DNA of 64,000 nucleotides, from positions 5,766,001-5,830,000 of the forward strand of contig JAJFZO010000566.1 in the NCBI GenBank assembly GCA_021397835.1. Reading direction: 5' to 3'. Under the pieces are notes generated by a model. That model was not told the DNA's origin, searched no databases, and worked only from the letters and a program-made list of their open reading frames with translations. Of this stretch, positions 1 through 10,468 are shown piece after piece (positions within the stretch are counted from its first letter, which is position 1; every line of letters starts with the position of its first letter). Made by a program: the position numbers and the translations under genes. This stretch comes from Moringa oleifera (taxonomy: Eukaryota > Streptophyta > Magnoliopsida > Brassicales > Moringaceae).

Positions 1-372
1 TAATTTTAAAATGTAAATTAAAAAAATTAATAAAGTTATTAAATTTAACTATAAAATTAATCAAATTATAAATTATAAAAATAATTAAATATTACATTTG
101 TTTGGTAAATAATAATTGAATAGTTATTAATCCCAATGATACACATGAAGAAATAATAATTGTAAGCAAAGTTAATGTATTTATAGAGTTCTTAAACTCA
201 AATATTTTAAGATAAATATTATCAAAATAATAAATTTTGAATTAATATTTTAAGTTAATCATACTTTAACTCAACAATAAAAAAATTATAATTGGTAAAA
301 AAATGAGAGTTAGAAGTGTATTATAATTTTAATTTCTTGTATTTTATTAATTAAATTGTTTCATTTGTTAAA

Positions 373-375
<3 letters not shown>
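1..375. other. AT-rich non-coding DNA
   Basis: No reading frame of note and no recognisable repeat family. The stretch is nearly all A/T and ends at an (AT)n run. It lies beyond the 3' end of the minus-strand LINE. It could be intergenic DNA, or the displaced 3' part of the CACTA element into which the LINE may have inserted; the sequence does not decide between these. Confidence 0.6.

Positions 376-411
<36 letters not shown>
376..411. repeat. (AT)n microsatellite
   Basis: Uninterrupted AT dinucleotide run of about 36 bases immediately before the 55-bp tandem duplication. Confidence 0.9.
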
Positions 412-413
<2 letters not shown>

Positions 414-415
414 CA

Positions 416-521
416 AAAGTAGAATCACATTAATTTCAACTAATATCCAGATTACGGATAATGGGGATCCAAAGTAGAATCACATTAATTTCAACGAATA
501 TCCAGATTACGGATAATGGGG
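416..521. repeat. 55-bp tandem duplication
   Basis: Two head-to-tail copies of a 55-bp unit (416-470 and 471-521, the second lacking its last few bases). They differ at about one position in the shared part (CTAATATCC versus CGAATATCC). Each unit holds the short palindrome-like run ATCCAGATTACGGATAAT. It sits at the presumed 3' end of the minus-strand LINE. Confidence 0.85.
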
Positions 522-524
522 GTA

Positions 525-2791
525 GAGAATTCACTCACACCTGACTATCTGCAATTCCTATCATCTTAGATAATTTGTGCTAGCTCATTGGACCATTTAG
601 GGATATGTTGAAAGGAGCAGAGTGCACATTACAAAGCCAATGAATTTATGTCTAGACAAATACTTTCCATTTGCAAAATGCACCATGACCCAGCTAGATT
701 TTCTGTAGAGCTTGCGGTCACTTTCCATACATACATGTGTGTGACTGAACCTGTGAGCCACTAATAAACCCTACTTGATAGCCAACAGCTCACTCTAAAG
801 GACTGTTTTAACCTGTTGAACCTTTTTCACCCCACTAACTACAACTTGACCTGAAGCATTGCTAATGACAATGCTTACAGTAGCCAGCTTCTGTCTCTCA
901 TCATGAGAAGCATCATTGTTTAATTTGACCAGTCCTTCCTTCAAGGGTTGTTACCGTGCCTAGATTGTGTGAGTTTGAGTACACCTTGTAATTTCTCTCA
1001 GTTCTGCAACTTTTATTTTAGCTACTTGAGCCACTAAATCCAAGAGTGTACAACGCTTTTCATGGACTACCGATTCCTAGTGAGCCAAATATCCCGCAAG
1101 CTGTGCGGAAGACTTCTTACATCTCTTGTACTTGCATGTAACTAAAATTACGATCCCAACTCATGTTGTCAGCTGACGCGTTGGACAAGTAAGAGGAAAA
1201 GAAGAACTTGAAGGTATTCTAATTACCGATTGCCCTAGGATCGGATGGTCCTTCTATACATCAACCAGTGACCCATTTCCTATCTTTACCTTAAGCCTTT
1301 TAGAATCATCCTTCTGCCTCGAAGCAAACTCACCCACGCATAGGAGTTTCCTTTTTTTTATCAACACCCCATTTGGATGAGAGAATGGGAATTGCTTTGC
1401 TTTGAGGACCTAGTAACATAGAAAGTCCATCGCCTAGATCAATTGCCACCATTTGTTAGCTAACAAAGTTAGATCAAAAGCTTCAAGGTCTCAAAACCCT
1501 CTCCCCCCTCATCCCGCTTGGATAGGCAAAGCCTATTCTATGACTTCCATTGGATTTTCTTGGAGGATTCTTTACGAAGCCACTAGAAACCTACCATTAA
1601 CATGTTTAATTCATGAGTGAAGGATCTTGGGAGGAGAAAGCAACTCATAATATAGCTATGAATGGCCTGCGCGACAGCTTGAATAAGAACTCTTCTACCG
1701 ACCTGAGAAAGGAGCTGCCCATGCCATGTTTCTAGTTTCGTTTTAAGTCTCCTTATTGGACTAGAAAGCTCACTTTTCCATGATCATCCTATGATCATGG
1801 GGGTACCTAGGTGAGGATCACTCATTAAGGTGTCCAATAAGGACTGATAAAATACAACCTTTTGTTGTGCTAGCTTAGTAGGACTGATAAAAATGCGTGG
1901 CTTCTCCATATTTACTTGTTGTCTGGAGATATTCTTGTATTTTTTTAGTATGTTTAACATATGGACACATTCTTCCTCTCAGGCTTTAAAGAATAAGAGA
2001 TAATCATTAGCAAAGAAGAGGGGAGAAACTCGAAGTTCATTCATGGCAGTGGGGATGCCTTGGATACTTCAACTATTTTTTACTTTACCTTGTAGCGAGG
2101 ATACACCTTCTACATAGATCAGAACAAGTATGGGGAGAGTAGGTCACCTTTTCTTGGTTTGATCGAACCATAATCCTGCCCATTAACCAAAACACTATAA
2201 GTAACTGAGCTTACACACTGCATGAGCAAGTGGACAAAGTGCTTTGGGAACCCCATTGTTTGCATTGTAATTTTTAGATAGTCCTACTCAATTGGTCGTA
2301 TGGTTTGGACATATCCAGTTTCAATGCAATGTGGCTCTCATTACCTTGCTTGTTTAGTTTCATCGTGTGAAGGGTTTCGTAAGCGACCAGAACAGCGTTA
2401 TGTATTTAACAGTCTTTGAAAAAGGTTGATTAGTAAAGATTGATTAATAATAAGAGCACCAGCTTTAGTCTGTTGGATAGAACCTTCGATATCAATTTAT
2501 ACATGACATTGTAAAGACTAATGGGTCTGCAATCTTTTGTGGAGCTACGATCCTTTACCTTTGGAATTATCACAATGTGAGTGTTTTTGATGGTTTTTAG
2601 GGATCTTCCCCCATTAAAGAAACTGCAAAAAAGTGAAAGATATCATGGCTGAGAGGTTCCTAGTATTTCTGAAGGAAGAAAGCATTCACACAGTCCAGCC
2701 CTAGCGCTTTCCTTGGTACCATTTGATTTAAAGCTTTAGCCACTTCTGCCACTGTGTAATCTTTATTTAAAGTAGCCATCTAGGAGGATGA
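525..2791 (-). pseudogene. LINE ORF2, 3' segment: reverse transcriptase, C-terminal region and RNase H (decayed)
   Basis: Third and last piece of a broken L1-type plant LINE read on the minus strand. From high to low coordinates the broken frames show: the region preceding the RT core (NKDYTVAEVAKALNQM, near 2,690-2,770); the RT fingers motif DCRPISLYNVMYKLI (about 2,490-2,540); LKLDMSKPYD (about 2,300-2,330); a GDLLSPYLF segment (about 2,126-2,160); and FFANDYLLF at 1,991-2,020, where active elements carry FADD. Further on are a C-terminal RT-like segment (about 1,200-1,500) and an RNase H-like segment starting KLNNDAS (about 720-920). Stops and frameshifts occur throughout. The piece ends exactly at the GATGA target duplication of copia copy 1 and continues at 8,168. 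It cannot be functional: an RT catalytic Asp is Asn and the frame is broken. Confidence 0.85.
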
Positions 2792-3462
2792 TGTTGATGA
2801 ATTTAAAATACTATTTGAAAGATTCAGCAGAGGATTAAGTCTTCCTCCACCTCAGCAGAAAACTCAACCACCAACGAACATATTCTATCCCCTTCTACTG
2901 ACTCATCATCCCTTATCTCTTAGTGTACACATGGCAATACATGTAACATTACTCTTCCATGAAATTCTCACCTATTTCCACTATAAATAGTCATCTTCCC
3001 AATCTCTTAGATCATTCATCAAGCCTTAAGCTCTCTTATCTCCTCTCTTCTTTTCTCTTATCTTCTCATATATTTCTCTAATTTTTAGGGTTTTGCTCTT
3101 TCCTAATTTAGGATTTTACTTTTTCTAATTTAGAGTTTTACTCTTTTTTAATTTTAGGATTTTATCTTTCTCATCAAAAAAGAAAAATAAAATCCTAATT
3201 TATTTGTTCTATCCGGATTGCGAGCAAAGCTAAAAGAGGTGTAGTATTACCGGATTCCTACTGTGCATAGGAGATCTGAGACAAAAATTTTTAGGCTGTT
3301 TTATCCTAGGGACGACGGGGCTACAGACTGCTGCACACCGAAAGCAAAGTCGCGAAATGTCTTAAAGAAAGTGACTTAATCCGCGACTCAGCCTACTTGA
3401 ATTTTGGTAATATCTTTCCTATTTACTATTTATTTCAGTTGATACAGTTTGCATCTACAACA
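2792..3462 (+). repeat. 5' LTR of copia copy 1
   Basis: 671 bp from TGTTGATGAATTT to CATCTACAACA, the most complete LTR ends of the four in the window. The central part holds a TATA-like segment (CACTATAAATAG, about 2,978-2,990) followed by a pyrimidine-rich leader. It then has a short array of a 24-bp-type unit whose core in minus-strand reading is AAACCCTAAA-like (about 3,080-3,170). The last 60 bp match the other LTRs closely. Confidence 0.9.
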
Positions 3463-4090
3463 ATTTTAAGACATTTTGATTGTCATATCTGTTGTTATAT
3501 CTATTGCTGAAATAATATCTGCTAACGCTGATCTAAATAAATCATTTCGTTTTGAAGGGGCTCATTTCAAAAGATGAAGACAAAAAAATATTGTTTTTCT
3601 TAACCATGAAAAAGGTGGCTTATATAATTCGTACAAATATGCCTGTTTTGTCTGATGAATCCACAGATGTTAATAAGAAAAGTTTGGAATCATGGGTAAA
3701 AAATGATTTTTTGTGTAAGAATTTTATCCTAAATGGATTATCTGATGATCTTATGACTATTATAATTCGGATAAATCTGTTAAAGAAATCTGGGAAACAC
3801 TCTAGAAGAAGTATGATACTGAGGAGGCTGGAGTTAAGAAACTTGTAATAAGTAGATATATGAGATTCATGATGATTGGTGACAAGTATGTGGAGACTCA
3901 GTCACATAAACTACAAAAAATAGTTCATGAGATCATCTCAGCAGGAATGCCTTTGCCTGAGCAATTCCAAGTAGTAGTTACGATAAATAAGTTGCCCCTT
4001 AATTGGAAAGATTTTAAGAATATTCTTATGCACAAGAGTAAAGAATCAGAATCGAAACACCAACCAGAAGTGAAAGAATTAGAATAGGAA
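3463..4090 (+). pseudogene. gag remnant of copia copy 1 (UBN2-type Gag)
   Basis: Broken frames at 3,552-3,848 and 3,860-4,087 encode a UBN2-type Gag: SLESWVKNDFLCKNFILNGLSDDL in pieces, then RYMRFMMIGDKYVETQSHKLQK. The matching part of copy 2 begins with an ATG shortly after the LTR; here that codon reads ATA (about 3,483), so the start is lost. At least one frameshift separates the two halves near 3,850. No canonical initiator-Met primer binding site (TGGTATCAGAGC) follows the 5' LTR at 3,463. Gag normally packages the element RNA in cytoplasmic particles; this copy cannot. Confidence 0.85.
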
Positions 4091-4136
4091 CTTTTCACGA
4101 AACAGATCCAAACCATCACAGGGAAATAACACATTC

Positions 4137-6935
4137 ATGTGTTATAGTTGTAACAAGCCTGGTCATATGGCCAGGAATTACCGGAATAGGCCTCGTCTTG
4201 CTCCACAGGCGAGCCTAACCAAAGAGCAATTGATTGCTATGATCTCTGAGGTTAATCTTACTAGAGGATTTGAGGGGTGGTGGGTGGATACTGGCGCCTC
4301 TCACCACGTCTGTTTTGACAGAGATCTATTTAAGTCCTGTTCTATATTTGAGGATAAGAAAGTGTTGCTGGGAGACTCCCACTCCATTATTGTTGCTGGT
4401 ACTGGTGAGGTGGAATTAAAGTTTACCTTTGGAAAGACCATCGTACTGAAGGATGTTCTGCACACTCCAAAGATAAGAAAGAACCTAGTCTCAGGCTATC
4501 TTCTTAATAAGGCTGGGTTTACCCAAACCACAGGAGCTGATCTTTACACAATAACAAAGAATAATATCTTTTTCGGGAAGGGTTATATTACTGATGGCAT
4601 GTTTAAATTGAACATTGACATGAATAAAATATCATATTCTGCCTATATGTTGTGGTCAATTTTAATACTTGGCATGCTAGGCTTTGTCATGTGAATAAGC
4701 GATTAATTCAGAACATGAGTAACTTAGGACTCATCCCTAAACTATCTGTAGATGATTTTGAGAAATATGAATACTGTAGGCAAGCTAAGATTACAAAAAC
4801 CCTACATAGGTCAGTGCTTAGAGAGACTGAACAGCTTGAATTAATTCATTCTGATATTTATGAATTTGATAGTATTTTAACAAGAAATAGAAAAACATAT
4901 TTCATAACATTCATAGATGACTGTTTTGATTACACTTATGTATATCTCATGAAAAATAAAAGTGAAGTATTTGACATGTTTAAACTATTCTTAACTGAAA
5001 TAGAAACTCAATACAATAGAAAGGTAAAAAGACTACGAAGTGATAGAGGTACTGAGTATGATTCTGATCCTTTTATTGAATTTTACAAGATCAAAGGAAT
5101 ACTACATGAAAGAATTCCACCCTATTCTCCTAAAATGAATGGCAAAGCTGAAAGAAAAAATAGGACTCTTGCTGAATTAATAGTAGCCACTCTATTAAAT
5201 TCTGGTGCAACTTCTCATCGGTGGGGAGAAATTTTGCTGACTGTATGCTATGTGCTTAACAGAATCCCTAAGAGTAGAAGTAAGGTATCTCCCTATGAGA
5301 TCTTGAAGAACAAAACACCTAACTTGTCCTACTTAAGAACCTGGGGGTGCTTAGCTTATATTCGAATTCCTAATCCCAAAAGAAATAAGCTTGCTAGTAG
5401 AGCATATGAATATGTTTTCATAGGATATGTTATAAATAGTAAAGCTTATAGAACTTTTGATTTAAAAAGGCAAGTTTTCATTGAATCTAACAATGTAAAC
5501 TTCTATGAATATTAATTTTCTTTTAAATCGAAGAATAGTGGGGGCTCGATTTCTAGTCAGCCAAATGATAAAACTGATCAACCAATTAAAGAAGAAGAGC
5601 TTAGGCAGAGTAAATGAATTAGAACTCTTAAGGACTATGGACCCGATTTTTATGCATACACCTTAGAGGAAGATCCCCACACACTCAAAAAAGCTTTGTC
5701 TTCTCTAGATGCTAACTTGTGGGAAGAAGCAGTAAATGATGAAATGGACTCTCTTGAGTCTAATAAAACGTAGTATCTAACAGACTTACTCTAGGGTGTA
5801 AAGCTATAGGTTGCAAATGGGTACTAAAAAAAAATTAAAACCTGATGGTACAGTTGAGAAATACAAGGCTTTCCTCGTAGTCAAAAGGTATAGACAAAGG
5901 GATAATATGGATTTCTTTGATACTTTTTTTCCAGTTTCTAGAATAACCTCCATACAGGTGTTAATAGCACTAGCAGCTATACATGACTTAGTTATACATC
6001 AAATGGATGTAAAAATTGCATTTTTAAATAGAGAATTAGAAGAAAAAATTTACATGGAATAACGTGAAAGTTTTGTGATTTTAGGCCAAGAAAACAAAGT
6101 TTGTAAACTGAACAAATTATTGTATGGTCTGAAACAAGCGCCTAAGCAATGGCACAAAAAATTCGATAATCTTGTCATCTCATATGGATTTAAAGTGAAT
6201 GAAAGTGATAAGTGCATTCACACTATATTGAAAAGATCCAAAAGAAATATAATTACTTTGATTGTAAGCCTGCTTGTACTCCATATGATCTTAGTGTTAA
6301 AATTGCTCAAGAACACTGAAGATAGTATTAGACAAATTGAGTATGTGAGCATTATAGGTAGCTTACGTTATGCTACTAACTGCACTAGGCTTGATATAAC
6401 TTATGCTGTAGGGTTACACTGTAAGTTTATCAGCAGACCTGGTATCAAGCACTGGCATACTATTGAAAGGGTCATGAGGTACCTCAAGAGAACCATGAAT
6501 CTTAGATTACATTGTCAGAAGTTTCTCGCTATTCTAGAAGGATACAACGATGCTGATTGGAACACCTTTTTAGAAGACTCCAAGGCAACAAGTGGTTATA
6601 CTTTTAGCATTACTGATGAAACTGTTTCATGGAAATCCAAGAAACAAACTATTTTGGCTTAATCCACAATGGAGTCTGAATTGATAGCACTAGCTACATC
6701 TAGTGAAAAAGCAGGTTGGTTGAGAAGTCTGCTAGTTGAGATCTTATTATGGGAAAGATCGATACCAGTTATTTTGATCCACTGTGATAGTACTATAGCA
6801 ATTGCAAAAGGTCAAAACCATTATTATAATGGTAAGAGACAACAGATACATCGTAAACATAGTACTGTTAGAGAGTTCCTCTCTATAAGAACTGTTAGAG
6901 TGGATCTGTACGGTCTGATGATAACTTAGCTGATC
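4137..6935 (+). pseudogene. pol remnant of copia copy 1 (knuckle, protease, integrase, RT, RNase H)
   Basis: In order: a zinc knuckle CYSCNKPGHMARNY (4,137-4,180) with Tyr in place of the fourth ligand Cys; a protease with intact DTGA (WWVDTGASHHV, about 4,280-4,310); and a GAG-pre-integrase segment (HARLCHVNKR). The integrase core keeps its three acidic residues (IHSDIYEFD, LRSDRGTEYD, NGKAERKNRT) in a 287-codon open stretch 4,652-5,515. The RT N-terminal half follows (5,811-6,200, MDVKIAFLNRELEEKIY, LYGLKQAPKQWHK). Comparison with copy 2 shows about 200 bp deleted at about 6,220, removing the YVDD active site. RNase H pieces end at 6,929. There are stops at 6,060 and 6,660, and frameshifts near 4,690 and 5,520. 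Confidence 0.88.
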
Positions 6936-7529
6936 TTTACAAGGACTAGTTAGAGAGAAAGTTTTTAAAACCTTGAAAGAAATAAGACTAATGCCCTTAC
7001 AGTAATGAGTCACTCATGATAGTAACCCAACCTATGGACTGAAGATTCCAAGAAATAGGTTCAAAGGGTAATAACAAGTCATGAAGTGATAAAAAAAGAA
7101 TCATACTATTCAAAGTCTCATTCTACTAGAAGTATGGAATCCTAAAGCGAAAGAAAAAGGCTGAATTAAATTTTTAATGAGCTCTATACTCTATATAGAG
7201 TGGAGTATTCAATTACAAGAATACTCTTGATAGGCTTACCTATGTGAATGTGAAAGGTTGGCCGCTTTCTATGAAATTTTTGGGCAAATTCTCTAAAGCA
7301 TTCATTATACTGGGATATACGTGCATGGCCAAAAAGGCATGGGCTTTTTTCAAACTACACCTCAGAAAGATTAAGTGTGGGATACTGTTGGAGATAGAGT
7401 TCAAAACTACAAGTTACTCTAGTATAATCTAAAGCATCATTACTATGCAAAGGTTTAAGTCGAGTAACACCTTTGCTTATGCAAAATCTTATAATCTTGA
7501 TAATGCTCGACGAAAGAAAAAAAAAGGGA

Positions 7530-8162
7530 AAATATAGCCCTCATCCCCTTCTGCTGACTCATCACCCTTTATCTCTTAGTGTACACATAGTATACAAGCA
7601 ACACTACTCTCCCATGAAATCCTCACGTATTTCCACTGTAAGTAGCCCTCATCCCTATCTTCTAAATCATTCATTAAGCTTTAAGCTTTCTTATCTCCTC
7701 TCCTTTCTTCTCCTATCTCCTCATATATTTCCCTAATTTTAGGGTTTTATCCTTTTCTAATTTAGAGTTTTACTTTTTTCTAATTTTAGAGTTTTATCCT
7801 TTCCTAATTTAAGGTTTTACTTTTCTCTAATTTAGAATTTTACTCTTTCTTAATTTAGGATTTTATTTTTCCTATCAAAAAGAAAAAATAAAATCCTAAT
7901 TTATTTGTTCTATCCGTATTCCGAGCAAAGTTAAAGGAGGTGTAGTATTATCGGATTCCTATTATGTATAGGAGATCTGAGACAAAAGTTTTGGGCTATT
8001 TTATCGTAGGAATGATGGGACTATAGACTATTGCACACCGAAGGCAGAGCCGCGAAATGTCTTAAAGAAAGCGACTTAGTCTGCTATTCAGCCTACTGAA
8101 ATTTTGGTAATATCTTTCCTATTTACTATTTATTTTAGCTGATACAGTTTGCATCTACAATA
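7530..8162 (+). repeat. 3' LTR of copia copy 1, 5'-truncated
   Basis: It matches the 5' LTR from about position 2,880 onward and ends CTACAATA. The first ~88 bp of the LTR (starting TGTTGATG) and the polypurine tract are missing. The interior sequence ending GACGAAAGAAAAAAAAAGGG runs straight into mid-LTR sequence at about 7,530. In copy 2 the same interior segment continues for about 45 bp to AAATGAGGGAT and then the LTR start. The TTAGGGTTTTA-type 24-bp repeats are present at about 7,730-7,865. Confidence 0.85.
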
Positions 8163-8167
8163 GATGA

Positions 8168-9647
8168 TAATCAATGTTGAATTATTTGACAGATCTGGTG
8201 GATGTTCTGTGGGTTAGTTGATGAGAAAACTCCTATAAATATTCTAACAAGACATTTGCATACTTTATCTCTGTTGATTTCCAAATACCTTGGCTATCCT
8301 TCATTCTAAATATCTTATTCACCCATCGACAAGAGGATGCCTTTGAATGGAAATATCTTGTGTTTCGATCACCTAATTTTAGCTAACTTATTTAAGCCCG
8401 TAGCTGCCATAAGAGTTCTTTTTTGTGCAATAAATCCTTGAGCTGGTTTTTATAGCTAATCACCCTTTTAAAAATATTTCCCTCGTGCTAGTCGATTAGC
8501 AAGCGGCCTAACCCCTTCCTTAGTTATTTTAGTTGGCAAGAATATCCCCAAAGGCTCTATGATTCTATGAAAACGAAGCTCTCTAACAAGATTAAGCCTT
8601 TTGCCCAAGGCCTTTTATACTAGTGTTAAGCATTAAAGGCCTCCAACTGGTTTAGATGATTTTTTCTCATTCTAAACGAAGATCCCACATGTTTTCAAAT
8701 CTGAGTATCCTCTTTTGTCATTTAGAAGGTGGTCAGAGGAAGAAACAGGAATGTAAGTCTCTAGACAATCTTTATAGTGCTCTATCTAGGCTCTGTTAGC
8801 CATGCTCTTATTTAGTTTCTCCTCGATCATCGTAGCTCCTTGACCTCTAAACGAAGTAAACCTTGTTCCAGTGATCGGGAGCTCATATAAGTTACAATCT
8901 TCAATAGCTTGAGAAAAATCCTCCATTTGCCTAGTAGGTCTACTTTGGTCTCTTGCTTCTTATCTATTGAAGTGATCTCATTGAAATCTCCCATACATAA
9001 TCAAAGAAGAGAAACTTGGTGGTTTAGGCATCTCAATAAAGACCAAGACTCAGATCTATGTTACGCATTAAAGTGACCATAAAAACCAGTAAGGTACCAT
9101 TGTTCTTACTGCGTGGAGTCTAAAATTTGAGAATTTATATGGTGCCTTGAATAAGAGAGAATGGACACTGAAACTTCAGCTTTCTATAGGAGGGCCAGAC
9201 TGTTACTTCTTCCTTCACTTTTGATAGTTAGAGATCTTGCTAATTAAATCTTTATTTATATCTTTTCCATTTCTGCTTTGGTTCTCTTGGTTTCATTAAG
9301 GAAAAGAACCAAGGGATTGAATTCACTAGTCAACCTAACTAGCTTGCAGACTACTCGAGGAGCCCTTAAACCTTGAAAATTCCATGCCATGTAAGTCATC
9401 GCTCTCAGTAAGGGCTGGATATTGCTAACTTTGTTGAGCCACAAATGGTTTATATGTCATTATCAGCCTTCATCGCTTAAGATTAAGTGATATGAATGGA
9501 ATTGTTGTATCATCATCATTTTTGTCTGAGTTGGCACCCAGACCCCTTAATTGGTTTGCTTTGATAGAGAATCCCTTGGCTCTTGCCAATTTTTTCTATT
9601 TTGTTGCATTCTTATGAATGAAATCTTGGTTTGGAGTGGCTACATCT
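8168..9647 (-). pseudogene. LINE ORF2, middle segment: AP endonuclease domain (decayed)
   Basis: Continuation of the LINE between the two copia insertions. The endonuclease start reads MTYMAWNFQGLRAPRVVCKL (about 9,340-9,400), then LNETKRTKAEMEKI. Broken frames below 9,256 give WFLWSL, LIMYGRFQ and RPTRQMEDFSQAIEDCNLYE, then ITGTRFTSFRG and SMANRA, the order expected of the L1-type endonuclease (target-site nicking enzyme). Stops and frame changes are frequent. It is bounded by GATGA (copy 1) and GTAAA (copy 2). Confidence 0.85.
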
Positions 9648-9950
9648 GTAAATACTGATGTTACAAACTGCATCAGCTGAAATAAATAGTAAACAAAAAA
9701 TGTATTACTAAAATTTTAGTAGGCAGAGTCACGGACTAAGTCACTTTCTTTAAGAAATTTCGTGACTCTGCATTCGATGTGTAGCAGTTTATAGCCCCGT
9801 CATCTCCATGATGAAACATCCTAAAAATTTCTATCTTGGATCTCCTATGCACAGTAGGAATCCAATAATACGATACCTCCTTTAAATTCGCTTAGAATCC
9901 AAATAGAATAAATAAATTAGGATTTTATTTTTCTTTTTAGAAAAAAAAAA

Positions 9951-10117
9951 AGATAAAACCCTAAAATTAAAAAAAGGTAAAACCCTAAAATTAGAGAAAG
10001 GTAAAATTCTAAAGTTAAGGAAGGGTAGAACCTTAAAGTTAGGGAAGTGTAAAACCTTAAAATTAGGAAAGAGTAAAACCCTAAAGTTAGGGAAGGAAAA
10101 ACCATAAAATTAGGGAA
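9951..10117 (-). repeat. 24-bp telo-box-like tandem array in LTR
   Basis: About seven imperfect copies of a 24-bp unit, roughly GGTAAAACCCTAAAATTAGG plus GAAA on the + strand, with several exact AAACCCTAAA cores. Because 24 is a multiple of three, the array reads as a periodic eight-residue peptide, which is not a gene. Equivalent arrays occur at about 15,230-15,400, 3,080-3,170 and 7,730-7,865. Confidence 0.85.
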
Positions 10118-10356
10118 ATATATGAGGAGATGAGAGAGGAGAGAGGAGAGAAGAGGAGATAAGAAAGCTTAAGGTGTTTTTTTTTATTGATGATTTGGGA
10201 GAATGTAAGAGGGGTATTTATAGTAAAGATGGGTGAGGTTTCCACGAGAGAGTAGTATTGCATGTATGCCATGTATTCACAATGAGATAAGGTGGGGTGA
10301 TGAGTCAACAAAAAGGGATAAAATCTATTTATTGGTGGCTGAGTAGAAGATTGGGT

Positions 10357-10468
10357 CGTCTACTGAGGTGGAGGTAGATTCAGTCTTCTACTAAGATAGA
10401 GGTAGATTTAATCTTCTACTGAGATAGAGGTAAATTCAGTCTTCTATTGAGGTGGATGAAGACTCAGT
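10357..10468 (-). repeat. 28-bp tandem repeat (4 units) in 3' LTR
   Basis: Four consecutive 28-bp units (10,357-10,384, 10,385-10,412, 10,413-10,440, 10,441-10,468) of the type CTTCTACTGAGGTGGAGGTA plus GATTCAGT. The 5' LTR of the same element has only two units (15,615-15,642, 15,643-15,670). Confidence 0.88.

Larger units (their letters stand above)
2792..8162 (+). mobile_element. Ty1/copia LTR retrotransposon, copy 1 (defective)
   Basis: Element of about 5.4 kb with LTRs at 2,792-3,462 and about 7,530-8,162 and gag-pol remnants between them in the order gag, protease, integrase, RT, RNase H, which defines the copia superfamily. It starts TGTTG; the 5' LTR ends CAACA and the 3' LTR ends CAATA. 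It is flanked by the 5-bp duplication GATGA (2,787-2,791 and 8,163-8,167), showing insertion into the LINE. It is dead: the gag start is lost, there are many frame breaks, the RT has lost its YVDD region, and the 3' LTR lacks its 5' end. It belongs to the same family as the minus-strand element at 9,653-15,714. Confidence 0.93.

Noticed and set aside
9917..10105. Minus-strand frame with periodic LTLRFYPS-type residues, membrane-like
   Set aside because: It is the 24-bp repeat of a copia LTR read in frame, not a membrane protein.
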